64,000 bases of DNA from Tipula vernalis (taxonomy: Eukaryota; Arthropoda; Insecta; Diptera; Tipulidae), in the NCBI GenBank assembly GCA_958295665.1, contig OY282558.1, forward strand, positions 37,531,045-37,595,044. Direction: 5' to 3'. A program made the position numbers and the translations under genes. Under the pieces are notes generated by a model, which did not search any database, was not told where the DNA came from, and was given only the letters and a program-made list of their open reading frames with translations. Shown in pieces: positions 1 through 12,442 of the stretch (its first letter is position 1; every line of letters begins with the position of its first letter).

Positions 1-786
1 CATTTATCCTTTTTCAACAATAATTAAATGAATCAATCTCTAGTTGTATATCAAAATGAACTAACCCATTGCCGTAATGGTTCACCCTTTATAATACGCA
101 AGTACAACAAAATTACATTCATCTACTGTACCATCAAATATCATTAAAAAAAATTGTTTATTTATTTACCTTACCCTGAAAACTCAAAGTTTTTTTTTAT
201 TGTTTATAAAATATAAACTTTCACGGAAACAAATTATAAAAAGTACAAATAAAAACTTTGCTGTTGTTATGTTTTCTCCATCTGTGTCGAATTTTTCATG
301 AAATTCAATAAAGTTGACAAGTGAACGTTATTTTACCAAAATAAAAAAAAACGCTATGATTATTTCCGGATTTATTTTTATTGTAACTTCACAGACAACT
401 ACAAAAAAAAAACTTGTCGTGTCTCCTCGAAGGTATATAATATTTATGACAATACGGAGACCAACTAAAAAAAAATGAAAACGAAAGTCACCCACGTTTA
501 ATTTTTGTCTGAATTCATTGAAATCGGGATGTTGGAACGAAATGCTTGTCAATTTCAAATTAAATTTGACAAGACCATGAAATAAAATTTAACTTTCCCA
601 ATTTTTGTTTTTACCGGTGAATCAACGTTTTTATGGGGGAAGAATGATTCAAGTTTATTATAAAAAGTTGCTTGTTAATTTATACAGATATACGTCTATA
701 TTACACTCGAGTACGGCTCTACACTGAGACTAGAAACAGCGTAGTGAAATGCGATCCCATAATATTTATACAACGAAACAAGTTTC

Positions 787-881
<95 letters not shown>

Positions 882-3500
882 CATAATATACATATGTATA
901 TGGATATTAAACAGTGATTACTACATGTCACACTTTATATACTATACATTTTGATTACAAACTAAATTGTAACTGACGTTTATGTTTTTGTCTCAAAACA
1001 TTAATTTTTGCTTAATACAGGATTACCTGTCATACGTTTGAACATGATATCATCTCAACCGCATATATCTACATCTACATAAAGTACAATAATATTCACG
1101 GTACTAGAGAAGCGAAAAGATGTTTTAAATTAAAAATCACATTAGAAAATTTCGGTTTTATTGCGTCTGCTCTTAAAAACGAGTATACACTCATGGGGTT
1201 TTGATAAATGATAAGATAACATAAAAATCAACGGGGAAAATTATATAACGCAAAAATTATTAATATATGATGAGTGGTGGTGTAATAAAAATAACGGTAG
1301 GTGGAAAATTTTATGTAATTTCACCTAAATACATATACAAATCTTTCAATTTAGTTCTCAAGTGGCTTTATATAAAAATAAAAAGCTAAACGATAGTTTA
1401 TATTTAATTAAAACAGTATTAACATTAAACTAACATTAACTTCTGTACCCCCAATTGATTAGAGATTTTGTTTCAGCAACAACCCTGACAAAGGTTCTCT
1501 GATTAACTCGTGTAAAACATAAAAAATACCGGAAATTAGTTCGTTTTCTTCCCAAACGTACAATAAAAGAAATATTAGGATTAGCTAAAGGTATTTATAA
1601 AATTGAAGGACATAATTAAAGTATGTTTATGTACATAGAAGAAAATTGAGGGGGTGTGATGAATGAAGATCGAAATCGTAAAACTGTTAGTTTAATTGGA
1701 TTCATTGGAAAAATACAATTGTTCGTGTTTATTTGTGTAAAAATCCCGGAAGTTTTAGCAGAGCCAATTAACACATTAGAATTTGTACGCAATTTTTTCC
1801 CTCGTAAATTCAATTCCGTTGTGAGATAATCATCATAAACAACAAACAACTAACAACAATTTATCACGTAATACATACAAGCCATCTTATGTTGATAAAG
1901 AAGATTTACGCAATTCCTAGAATATTTGTTTTTGTCGTTCTTTCGTTATCCATATTGCTTTAGATTTAGAATAATCATAAGCAGTTAATATCTAGCGGGC
2001 AGGAATTGGTATTAAAAGCGTTTCTATATACTCGTATATATTTTTAAGATAATAAAACAGCCATAAAACCATTATTCAAAGATAATTTATAATAAAAATT
2101 TTTAATTAACAAAAATGAAAATGAAAAATTTAGTTTGTAGTATGACACTCTCCCCCCGCGTGCACCAAACAATGTAAATAAAATTGCTTCAAAGTACTTT
2201 TTGCAATAAGTCTTTTTATTTTTATTTATTTATACTTATATTTTATGTTCGGTTTGAATTGTTTAAACAAAACATAAAAACCCCCTTTTTTTTGGTCGTT
2301 GTTCTGGGCTGTATAATAATCTTGTATATTGTGTGCCAGGCAAGAAGAAAAGGAATAAGGAAACAATAAATTATATTTCTCTGTGTTATAACAATGAATA
2401 TAAATTGGTCATAATATTCTTTCGTTTTTCTAAGGTGGTTATCTATTTTAGGGAATTTTAATGCTTTTACTAAAAGCTTTTTTACATAGGAATGGAAGAG
2501 ATTATATTATGGTAGTAGCAGGGAATGATAAATGGAATTGGATATTTAAACGGAAAAACCTTTTGTTTCTTGAATAAAGTATAAGCCGTTCCGGGGTTAA
2601 GTTTTTCTTTTTTTAAATTATTATTATTGTTAATATTTGTTATCTCTTTAAAAAGCTTACTACCCTTGAAATATAAAACTTCAGTCAGGGACAATATAAT
2701 CAAAAGGAAAAGTTAATACACACAAAAAGATCATGAAAAGCAAAATGTGTTGAGTACAATAAAATACCAGAATATCCATACTTTTTCGATTTCTGGGTGA
2801 GGTGATTAAACTGGATTGTCAAATAAATGGAATGAATACCATTTTCTGGTAATTCAATTTTTGGTTTTCAATTTGAAAATGTTTATAAAATAACCACTAC
2901 ATTTAAAATTTTTTCATTTTCAATATGAATTAATTCGTATCATCCAATTTATTTAAAATTAAATAATTTCGTGCGATTTAATTCAAAAACTGTATGTCGC
3001 AGGTTTAATTCATGCTAATTTATTTTTCAAATTATGCTTCCACATTATGCCTCTTGAAAGCCAGCTTACGTATACTAAACTTTATGTAATGGGTGAGTCT
3101 TGTAAACAGTGCAACTCGTTTTTCTCGAAAAGAGATGCAGAGAAAATACATATTATCAAAGTTGTTAGACGAAGAAGGAAATTTCTTTGGAAATTTTTTA
3201 CGATTTTGAATGGGCTTGTGTTTGAAAATACTGGCAAAAAAGTTGTTTCTCATTGAGTTGGCGTTCTTTTGAGGAACCCTATCGATAGTTGTCAATAAGC
3301 TCAACAACTCTTTCATTTTAATTATCGCAGTCATTTACAAAACTTAACCGGCTTTACGAAAATAAAACGGCCTAATGGTCGACACAGTCACCTAAACAGG
3401 CCTTATGGTTTATGTAAGGATGCTTTTATCAAGGTGAAACAAATATACAGTTCCTGTTTATTGAATTATGGACACTAAAATGTTTTTTGCTCATCAATAA
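1..3500. other. AT-rich non-coding DNA
   Basis: No gene is recognised here. The open frames in this stretch are short, lack recognisable domains and are rich in residues of AT-rich codons (Phe, Tyr, Lys, Asn, Ile), as expected of chance frames. The only clear structure is the TA run listed separately. It could be intron or intergenic DNA of an insect. Confidence 0.6.
793..878. repeat. (TA)n microsatellite
   Basis: An essentially perfect run of alternating T and A of about 86 bases. It creates artificial Ile-Tyr reading frames on both strands, which are not genes. A second, longer TA run lies inside the LINE reverse transcriptase near 48.6 kb. Confidence 0.97.
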
Positions 3501-3509
3501 GTAACTTGG

Positions 3510-4340
3510 AAAAGATTCTTCAATCTGGGGGTACATTTCACGAGACCAAGAGAAGAGAAGAAACTGAAAGGTGATCAGAAAGACAACGCCCGAAACCGAC
3601 GGGAAAATTATACAATCGGTCTTATGAAAAGCGCAGAGGCAGGACGAGCGAGGCACAAGAGCATCTTATTGAAGATATCAGCGATGACATTGAAACGAAG
3701 GCTATGTTAAAATAGTTTGAAATTCAGCCATCTAGCAAAGAAACCCAGATTCACAGACAAAATGCGAAAAAACGACACGTCATATTTGGGCTAAACTTTA
3801 TCAGCACTTGACAATAGACGACTGGAAGAAGATAAATCGTATTTTTAGGCACTCTTTATACATTTTCAAAAATGAAATAACAAAATCCGAAATTAAAGAG
3901 ATTTTTTAAATTTTTAGGTTACATTTAGTAACAAATGCACGAGACTAGGCGAGAGTTTTAGGGAGGACTGCATTGTCAGGAGCATAAGACATTCACCGTC
4001 AGTAACGATATGAAGCTGCATTAGTGGAGATGGACCTAGTCCAATCTACTTCGTAGAGGAAACCATGAGAAACGAACAATATAAAAAGTTGTTAACAGAC
4101 GTCTTATTTCCTTACATGAGATCCCTACCTCAAGGCCAACCCTCTTACACTTTTATACCGCAAAATCAATAGAGGATGTCCTACTTAACCAAAATATTGA
4201 CATCCTCTGTTGGCCTGGCAATTCTCTGGATTAAAACCCTATCGAGAACTGTTGGGCCTTACTTAAGTCCAACGTATATAAAACCTCCAATCCTATAGTG
4301 CCCACCCTATATGTAGCATGCCTGAAAGAATAAAAGCTGT
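3510..4340 (+). pseudogene. Tc1/mariner-type transposase relic
   Basis: A decayed DNA transposase readable only by moving between frames. Around 3590-3780 one frame resembles the helix-turn-helix DNA-binding part of Tc1 transposases (pieces such as SAMTLKRRL and AKKPRFTDKM). Around 3770-3845 another frame gives a VIWAKLYQHLTIDDWKK-like segment, matching the stretch before the first catalytic Asp. Around 4025-4120 is a GDGPSPIYF-like segment, and at 4206-4280 comes CWPGNSLD, a stop, then NPIENCW, the Tc1 signature holding the catalytic Glu. The middle part with the second Asp was not found. There are several frameshifts and stops and no matching inverted ends, so it is dead. Tc1-like rather than mariner proper is inferred from the NPIEN signature. 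Confidence 0.75.
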
Positions 4341-4654
4341 GATTAAAAATAAAGGTAGTTTAACCAAATTTTAATTGTTTTCCTAATATTTTCGTACTAA
4401 AAATTATTTAATTTTAAAGAATTTCAATATTTTTTAAAATCTCTTGTTTTTATTTGTATTTTGATAAAATACTGGAGTTTTCATTTGGATATTAATAGCG
4501 TTCATAATTCAATGAACAGGGACTGTATTACTAATCTGAATCTCCCAAAACATGAAATTTAAAATCAAATTTCAAGAAATTTATAAGAAAGTTTTCATCA
4601 AATTGACGCCTTAGAGGATGGGGGTTGCCGACCTTAAACCCCGCTTGAATTAAT

Positions 4655-5767
4655 AATTTATACACTGAGTCATAGTTCGTAAACTAAAAAATTGTTTAGT
4701 TTATTGTACTAAGCATAAAATACAATCACAAATTGTTTGCGTATTAGTGCAACTTGCATTATTTTATTAAATAATTACATTTGTGAACAATTCATAATAT
4801 TTATGAATAAGATTGTGTACGAAAATATATGCATAATATTATAGTTCGTCGCATTAACGAATCTACATGAATCTAAAATACATGCACTAAAATACATGAA
4901 TATTATATTTCGGCTCTTAAATGTGCGTTGAGTATGTTTGTGTATTTTAGAAATTTTCTTTTGTTATCTCAAATGTTAAAGTTAGGCAGAAGTGCTTACT
5001 GAAAGGTGTCTTATGAATTTATTTTGTTTAATTTGTGATGAATTTGTGTTGTATGCTTAAGTATTTTCGTTTTGACCGCGACTTTGTCGAAATTCTCATT
5101 CCATTAAATTAAATTGAGAACATTTTTGTGCGGAAAACACTATTTCATAATATAAATAATGTAAAAATTTATAAGTTATGTTGTATACGGAGAAGGCCAG
5201 GCATTAAAACCGCCTTTGGGGTATTGTGATCATAAGGAAATTTTATGTTTTGTATTTTTTTATACTGCGCTGTATAAATTTTACGAATTTATTCATCAAA
5301 TGACCCAAAAATACGTTCCTATTAGGAATGAACCCGTTACTACATATAAAATATTTAATTATTTATGAAAATAATCATCATATTTGTGTATTATTCTTAA
5401 CCACTGAGTATGCCGTTCTTCATATATACGAATAATTTCGTATGAACAAATAATGAATTTTCAAACTTATATGTATGAATTTATTCGTTAATATGACGTA
5501 AAATTTAATTATAGTTACGAACAATTTCATGTTACCTTTACATTCCTACGTTAATAATAATAATTTGTTCATCCAGAAATGCTTTTAACTGCATTAAAAT
5601 TATAACATTTTTCGTATCTTATATGAATCAATTCATAAATATTACAAAGTGAGTAGTCAAACTAAAATAAATTTTTTATGTGTTTCACCATATTAACGTA
5701 TGATTTTCGTACTATTAAAGAAGGGTCCTATCGGCTCAGTTTTAACGAATTTTTCTTGCTATTAATG
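4655..5767 (+). repeat. Unknown interspersed repeat family, copy A
   Basis: This stretch matches, in the opposite orientation, parts of 22030-24204 (copy B). Shared blocks include the region around 4670-4830 (GTAAACTAAAAAAT, TAGTGCAACT, ATTCATAATATTTATGAATAA) and the region 5390-5767 (GAATTTATTCGTTAATATGA, TTTTTCGTATCTTATATGAA, TTAACGTATGATTTTC). The order of blocks is kept, but copy A lacks about 1 kb in the middle and both terminal segments of copy B. No protein-coding capacity is seen. It is rich in short ATTCGT/ACGAAT palindrome-like motifs. It is probably a non-autonomous DNA element, but the class is not determined. Confidence 0.7.
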
Positions 5768-8700
5768 GATCTATTTGCACAATCAAATTAATCTAAAAAA
5801 ATTCTGCAAAATTTTATGTTTTAAGTCGCTTTGCCAACCTTGCAGACATAGATCAAAGAGATTGATAGTTCCATCACAAATGTTAAAATTATTTATTAAA
5901 AAAAGGGGAAAAATTGCTAACAAAAATTTAAAGCGCCACTCCCAATATTTTTGATTGTGCGTTTTTTCTTGTTCGTTTTTTTATATTTCCGAAACAAGGT
6001 AAAGCCATAAGGGACCAGACCTATTACGTAGAAAAATTTATTCTATCATTATTTCCGTTGAATTTAGTGATCTAAATTTAGTGACAGGACATTTCGACTA
6101 TGCCAAATAAATTCGAAATCACTTTTGATTCACTTCACTTTAAGTCACTTCTGATATTTATTAGTGGCGTTTTTACATTCTATTACGGTATCTGAAAATC
6201 TACGTTGAGAACCCATTTTTTGTGGGAATATCACCACAATTTTAAACAAATAACTTGTCAACTAAAAATTCAGTGGTGAAAAATTCATTTAATTATTTAT
6301 TTATTTCTACCCAATGTTTATTTCTCTCGAGCCCAATCACAATTTCCAATAACTGATGCCCAACAACAATTCTCAACAACTCTAAATTACTCATATAATA
6401 TGTCCGCTAACCTTGCAATCGTTTAATGGGGCCTATGAAATCTTCCATGTGGACACAAATTTTTACTGGAATGCAAGCTCTTGGAAAATGTAGTTCATAA
6501 AGCTTTGTAATTTAATTTTGTTTCTCTATTAGTGGAAGAATGGAAGAATTTTTAAGTATCAGACAATCTCTCACAAATACCTCTAGAGGACCTCTTAAAG
6601 GCCCTCCGGAGTATTTCTCTGTATATATAGATCGGATTGCATTGTATTAGCACTGATCCAATTTGTATCATTAGTCTCCTCTTACAAGGATCACCCCTTC
6701 TTAGCGTGCAGTTATCGATAGCAGATGCTTCGTCCCGTAAATCAATTTACGCAAATCGCCACAACTTCAAATGTTCACGATATTTTCTGTACAAGTATCT
6801 TTTAGATTAAAATACGCTTTGAAAATGTGTGGTTTCCTTAAATACCTCACTTGTTCTCAAATTAATTCGCGTACTTGTACAACGTTCCAAGTATATTCTC
6901 TACACTTTAGTATAATTTGACCTATAAACTTAAAGATTTTTTTGTAACACTGCAAGGAGGTTAATTTCAATTACAAAATTCATCAATTGACGTATACCTT
7001 GCCCACTATTTCATGATTTAATAAATTATTCCACTTATTGCAATACATTCCACCGCACTGTTAATTTTTGAATCTCATAAGAATTATTCAATCTTATACC
7101 TGCAGTAGCATACACAAAATAAAAATAAAAAGAAAATCCAATTAAATTATTTAATTTTCACAATTCCTCTTTTATACACTTTTCCCAAACAAGCGCCCAC
7201 AATTTTCCAGATACAAAACCAAAAGCAACAAAAAAAAAAACCGCACACAACCAAAACACACGTATAATCTACCAACAAAACTATCAGCTACGAGTAGAAA
7301 TTTAATTCATCTTATGTTGATTGATTATCTCGATTTCAGTTATGATTTATTTATTAATCAAATTTTTGATAAATTGAACTGTATAAAAGTCAAAATGGAA
7401 AATATAAACATTACACGTACCCACACATACACACACACACACAAACACTATCAGCGCAAAACATGAATTTGAATCGAAAAATGGAATAAAAGCTTTCGTA
7501 CACTTATTTTTGTATTTTTTTTTTTTTTTATGGTTGAATTATATTTAATTTAAGATGTTATAGACATTTTTATGTTTTCCCTTCATCGCTTTATGTTACA
7601 TATTTAAAAGGTTTATTGGACTAGTTTTCTTCTTTCATGAACAGAAAATCAATGATGGTTTTACGGCAATAGAGATGATAAACGATGACGGTGATAAATT
7701 GAATAAGTTGAATTTTTGCACGCTACACATATTTTGCTTGTTGAAAAAATTTACTTTTCTCTCTCTGTCTCCCCCTCTCTCCCTCACTCCTCGCTACTTT
7801 TAATGATCAATAAATTATTTAAATTTTTATAAAAAGTTGGGTAATTGAACTTTTAATTGACTGTGATGTAATGTACATCAGTACTAACCGCAACACAGCA
7901 AAAGCGGGTTGTGTGCTTTTGTTGTTATGGTGGGTGGAATGTTGGAATGTTAATAAAATAAAAGTTTTTTTGCGAGCTTTTATAATATTTCTATGAGTTA
8001 TATGCAAAGAAGGTGTAAAATAGTATGGTGTAAATACATAAAATGCAAGCTTTTATCTAATGACACTTTAATTCAAATCGTGATTCGTTCAATTAAATGA
8101 TTTGCGGCGTCTATATCCGCGGTGAAGTTATTAATAAGTTTGGTTGGCGAACTGATGGTCTGTACATTTTTCAATAGCGGAAATATAATTTCCCACTATA
8201 TTCCACCAAACAAATTTCCGGCTATGCAACAAAATAGTATTTGGTTGAAATGAAATGTATTCTCGCTCATATACATATATGTATGTATATCTCTATATTT
8301 ACACTTATCAGGATATTAAATCCAGAAAAAGGGTTTATTATTTATCTAGCACACACACACAAAATATTTTATAGTTGAAATTATTTTTTAGGGTTATTAG
8401 GGTGTGTGGACCAAATAAAATATTTGACTTTCATTATATACCAGTTTACTTTGGTACATAAATAAATATGTATTTTCATAATTTATGCGTAACCTACACA
8501 TACCGTATATTTAATGGATGTATGTATTGGTCAATATCCTTTTCAAAAACGAATCATAATGGCATTCATTTGAGAGAGCTAGCTAGACTAATATAAAACA
8601 CCACTTGTTGCAAAAAGGAAATCACGGTAATGCCTTTAAGTGTGTTTCCTTTTCGTTAACGCCCCCCCATCAAAAGAAAATTATTTTTATTTCTAAACAC

Positions 8701-9420
8701 ACAAATTATATTTTATACAAATACAGTGGAGAGAAAAAAAAACATAAAGATGAAAATAAAATTCAAATACATACAAAATACAACAGAAATTTATTAAATT
8801 TAAATTAAATTAAATAGAATAAAAAAACAAAAAAAAGGAAAATTCTTGTTTTAACATTAATTAAAATGAGCAACAGTAAAAAAAAATGAAAATCTCATTA
8901 AATAAAAATACGATATCCTGTAATTATTTCCACATTTAATATTGTCGAATGGCAACTATGCAGGAAAATGGGAGAAATGAGGAAATTTTATTTTTATTTT
9001 TGTATTCTATTAACGTCATTTCATCTTTGGAGACAAATAGCTAAATCACACAAGCTCATATATAGAAATAATTTTCTCATAAATGATATTCATTGTTGTC
9101 ATTGTCATTGTCATCTTCATTTAGCAAACTAAATGTTTTTGTTTTAGTTTTGTTCGTATTTTAATGGAATATGTAAATACTGCTGCGATTATAATGGACA
9201 CCTCAAACTCAGTTGTCGTTAAAATGAATACATAATTGAATAGCAGCATAATAGCATATAATTGAATTTAAAACTACATAGAATGATGTTCAAATAATAT
9301 GAGTACACACCAGTTTATGAGAAAACTCGGAAACTCGTTAATTTGTTTGCAATTGCTTTAAGCAGGTATGCATACTTTTCAAAAAAATATTTTAATTCTT
9401 TCGCCGCTGGTTTTAGTTTT
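5768..9420. other. AT-rich non-coding DNA with small microsatellites
   Basis: No gene was recognised. There is a short (AC)n run at about 7420-7446, a CT-rich stretch at about 7757-7795 (CTCTCTCTGTCTCCCCCTC) and a short AT/GTAT-rich tract near 8265-8290. The segment 6560-6750 is less AT-rich than its surroundings and contains a TATATATA box, but no frame or repeat could be assigned to it. Confidence 0.5.
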
Positions 9421-9429
9421 AATTTAAAG

Positions 9430-9629
9430 AATTTGAAAAATGTTCGGGCTCATCCGCTTCAGTATGGAGTCAATTCTTCAGTGATATAAATGGACAAGCC
9501 GTAACTTGCAAGACATATCATAAAATTGTGAAACGTGCTGAAGATATTGATAAACCATCTAATTTACTTAAAAAACTCGTCATGCTCCAGGCCAAGTTCG
9601 GAATTACTGAATATGAATATTCAGAATAT
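9430..9629 (+). pseudogene. BED-zinc-finger-like fragment, probable hAT relic
   Basis: One plus-strand frame reads SVWSQFFSDINGQAVTCKTY followed by HKIVKRAEDIDKPSNLLKKL. This has the shape of the BED finger at the start of many hAT transposases: an aromatic-rich start, CKxC, then a conserved SNLLKHL-type helix. The second Cys has become Tyr and the His ligand in the last helix has become Lys, so the zinc site is broken. The frame runs up to the 20-bp direct repeat at 9610-9629, where the composite insertion begins. A few compatible codons follow the insertion at 12443 before stops. The assignment to hAT is inferred from the motif only. Confidence 0.45.
9610..9629. repeat. Left 20-bp direct repeat flanking composite insertion
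   Basis: The sequence aatatgaatattcagaatat at this position occurs again, identically, at 12423-12442. The bases outside and inside differ between the two sites. This fits a target-site duplication made when the 2.8 kb between them was inserted. Confidence 0.75.
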
Positions 9630-10325
9630 TGATTGATTGATTGATTGATTGCGATGTACGATCAAGCATTAAGCAAGTCTCCCGTATTATAAATGCGAAT
9701 ACCACACCACTATACCCATGTTGCAACACGACACCATAACTCTCCCTTACCAAGGAAATATGTACCATCCATACCCAGCTTATTTTTTTTTTTCCATGAA
9801 GCCAACATAGCAATATTTCACCCCGTAAAGGAAGGCGCCACATCGATAACCACATAAGTCTAATAGTTGTGATATCCGCTCCTGGCCAGGCCGCCGCCGT
9901 ACACCTTTTTACATATAACAAGATCGAGAGGATGGAAAAGGAATGTTAGCAACAAAGACTCAACCCGGTTCCAGACACCTAAGTAGTTGATAGTTAGTAA
10001 ATTTGTTAGTAATATATTTTTTAGTAATTTATTTAGCACAAGACAAAAATACAATTTAAAGTTCATATACTGCTCCAACCTGTAAGAAGACACAATGACA
10101 ACACAAATTTCCTGGTGCCGCAAACTCTTTTTTCTGAAAAGCTGTAAACAACTATTATTATTCCCTCCACCATTTTTTCCATTGTGAGGGGAGCGAGATT
10201 TCGTTCCATCATCATGTTCCCATGCGGTCACCCAAATTTGTACTAACTGTAGGTAGTGTTTCTTGACGTTGTTGTTGAAATCGTTGCGTCTCTGCTGTCC
10301 GCACCACTTAGAGATAAACTCTTTT
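9630..10325 (-). repeat. LINE-like 3' end, copy 1
   Basis: On the minus strand this segment ends in a tetranucleotide tail (AATC repeats, seen on the plus strand as TGATTGATTGATTGATTG at about 9630-9648). Upstream is a continuous coding frame reading through VQIWVTAWEHDDGTK at about 10195-10240. A related sequence lies at 20030-20255 on the plus strand: same tail type, same VQIWV-x-AWE-x-DDGTK peptide with synonymous and conservative changes, but lacking about 430 internal bases. A repeated 3' tail plus a protein-coding end suggests a retrotransposon of the non-LTR type. No polymerase motif is visible, so this is an inference. Confidence 0.5.
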
Positions 10326-10863
10326 TCTTTAGTGTACCAGAAATTGTGGTAATTGACAATGAAAAATCCTTCAACTCGAATTCCATAATATCAATGATGG
10401 AAGATGGTTTAAACATAAAAGTCTTCAAAACTCCCCCATACAAAAGTGAAGTGAATGGCCAAGTGGAAAGATTTTACTCGACACTCTCAGAAATGATGAG
10501 ATGTCTAAAGGCTGATGGGGTAGAGCGAACTTTTAATGAACTACTAGAGAGAGCGATTAATGAATATAACCACTCAATCCACTCGACAACTTGCAAACGG
10601 CCAGTGGAAATATATTTTGGCAGAATCCCTGACACAGATCCTGAACAATTAGAACAAATCCGACAAGATACCATACTAAAGATAAAACAAAAGCAGGAAA
10701 CAGATCTGAAATACCATAACAAAAACCGTACCCCGATCAAAACCTACCAGGCAGGTCAAGTAATCGAAATTAACATAACGATTCAAACCCGAAATAGTAA
10801 CGAAAGACAGAAATACAACAGTTATAACGGAGTCCGGAAGAGTAATTCACAAAAGCAATATTA
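10326..10863 (+). pseudogene. Errantivirus (Ty3/gypsy) integrase C-terminal part
   Basis: The frame shows the second half of a retroviral-type integrase core. It contains PEIVVIDNEKSF with the second catalytic Asp and NGQVERFYSTL with the catalytic Glu, followed by NEYNHSIHSTTCKRPVE, the conserved end of gypsy-class integrases, and a basic C-terminal tail. The first catalytic Asp, the zinc-binding part and everything upstream (protease, RT, RNase H) are missing, so this is a 5'-truncated provirus. The left junction with the minus-strand LINE-like segment lies near 10300-10335. The env-like frame follows about 35 bases after this frame ends, as in insect errantiviruses. Confidence 0.85.
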
Positions 10864-10897
10864 AATCCTAACAAACAAAAACTTATTTTTATTACAG

Positions 10898-12262
10898 TTA
10901 CGCCTTAAGCAACACATTGGCAGAAATTCAAATTATTGATTACACAAATTCTCAAATCATCTCAATTAGCACAGGTCAAGCAAAAATACAGGACGGAAAC
11001 TTCAAATTAATCCATATAATTGAATTAGACAAACACCAAAATTACATAGACAGAATGCAATCCATACTGGACAAAGAAATGACAATAGATCACCCATTGC
11101 ACTCCTATTTGAGGCATGAACTCTCGGAATTACAAACATTACTGGACAGCCTTAGAATACATAAATCCAAACGATCCTTAAACTTTATAGGTAGTGCATG
11201 GAAATGGATAGCCGGAAATCCCGATCACGAGGATTTCAAAGTAATTAAAGATAAAATGAATAATGCATTAGAGAATAACAACAACCAAGTAGTTATAAAC
11301 CGATTGTACAATGAAAGAATCAATAATATTACAAAAATGGCTAATTTAATTATTAACGAAATTCACAAACAAAATAAATTAAACGACCCATTAGCATTAA
11401 ATATTCAATATAAATTAAAATTAATGAAAGAAGAATTGGTAAATATTAAGTACGCAATTCACTGGGCTAAAGCAGGGATTATAAATTCACTCGTTTTATC
11501 AAATTCTGAAATTAAATTAGCCATTAATACACTGGAAACCGAAAATTTACCATATAGTACTCCCGAGGAGGCGTTAGATTTCGCTAATATCAAACCGGTC
11601 AGAAGAAACGATAAGGTGACCGAAATTGAGTATGAAAATGTCATTTAAAATCACGATAAGATTTATAGTATTATTAACGAATGTAAAACGATCAACTCGC
11701 TTTCAATATGTAACCAAAATAATATACTAGACATAAGTAATTCTTCTTGTTAACCCAACTTGCTCATAAGTCGACGTTCCAAAATGCAAACACAACAACA
11801 ATCAACATATTCAAACAGTTAACGAAATATCGGAGGGTCTAGTTCTACTGAATCAATTCGATGGGAACATCGAAACTCAAATTCGATAGGAATAACGAAA
11901 CTCAGAAACTCAATGGAACATATTTGATTAAATTCAGCAATACTACCTTGTCAGTTGGAAATAAAATCTACATTTCTAAAGAAAAAACGACCATTCAAGT
12001 ACTTCCAGCTATTCTACAGCCGACGCCGGAAGAAAGTGATTTCAAGGAAATACTTTCATTACAAATGATGAAAGATATTCATATAAATAATACTCGTCAC
12101 ATTGGGCTCCTTAAAAACGAGGGAGCCATCGAGTGATTCACGAGCTGGGGATCATTCTCAATAGTCATCATTTTGGGAATAGCGGTCATCACTACAAAAT
12201 ATACCAAAACTAAGAAATTACGAATCATTAATACAACGAACCAGAGACGCCTCAAACGATAA
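10898..12262 (+). pseudogene. env: Errantivirus envelope-like gene, broken
   Basis: An F-protein-type envelope gene of an endogenous insect errantivirus, decayed. The frame is open just after a good splice acceptor (TTTTTATTACAG ending at 10897), consistent with the spliced env message of this group. A basic cleavage-type site (KSKR near 11170) is followed by a hydrophobic fusion-peptide-like stretch containing FIGSAWKWIAGNPD. After that come coiled-coil-like helices. The frame stops at 11646-11648 by frameshift, continues in another frame to a stop near 11753, and resumes at 11861-12133. A TGA at 12134-12136 then interrupts it just before a hydrophobic membrane segment (about 12150-12195) and a basic tail that ends at 12262. 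A polypurine-like AAAGGGG follows at about 12268, but no LTR was seen. It cannot make a whole envelope. Confidence 0.8.
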
Positions 12263-12422
12263 CACCTAAAGGGGCCTCAGAGCATAGACGGAAATTTTAT
12301 GAAACATCGTTTTTCTGATGGTTCGAAGGTGAGCATTCTGAATGAAACTATTTTAATTTAATTTTTAAATTGCACAATAAATAATGTGACATGAGTATAT
12401 AGTTACAGGGATACACACCCTT

Positions 12423-12442
12423 AATATGAATATTCAGAATAT
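12423..12442. repeat. Right 20-bp direct repeat flanking composite insertion
   Basis: Identical to 9610-9629. It lies about 160 bases after the end of the env tail. The bases between (12263-12422) hold no recognised LTR. Confidence 0.75.

Noticed and set aside
672..931. Ile-Tyr repeat ORFs on both strands
   Set aside because: They are direct translations of the TA microsatellite and have no other protein features.
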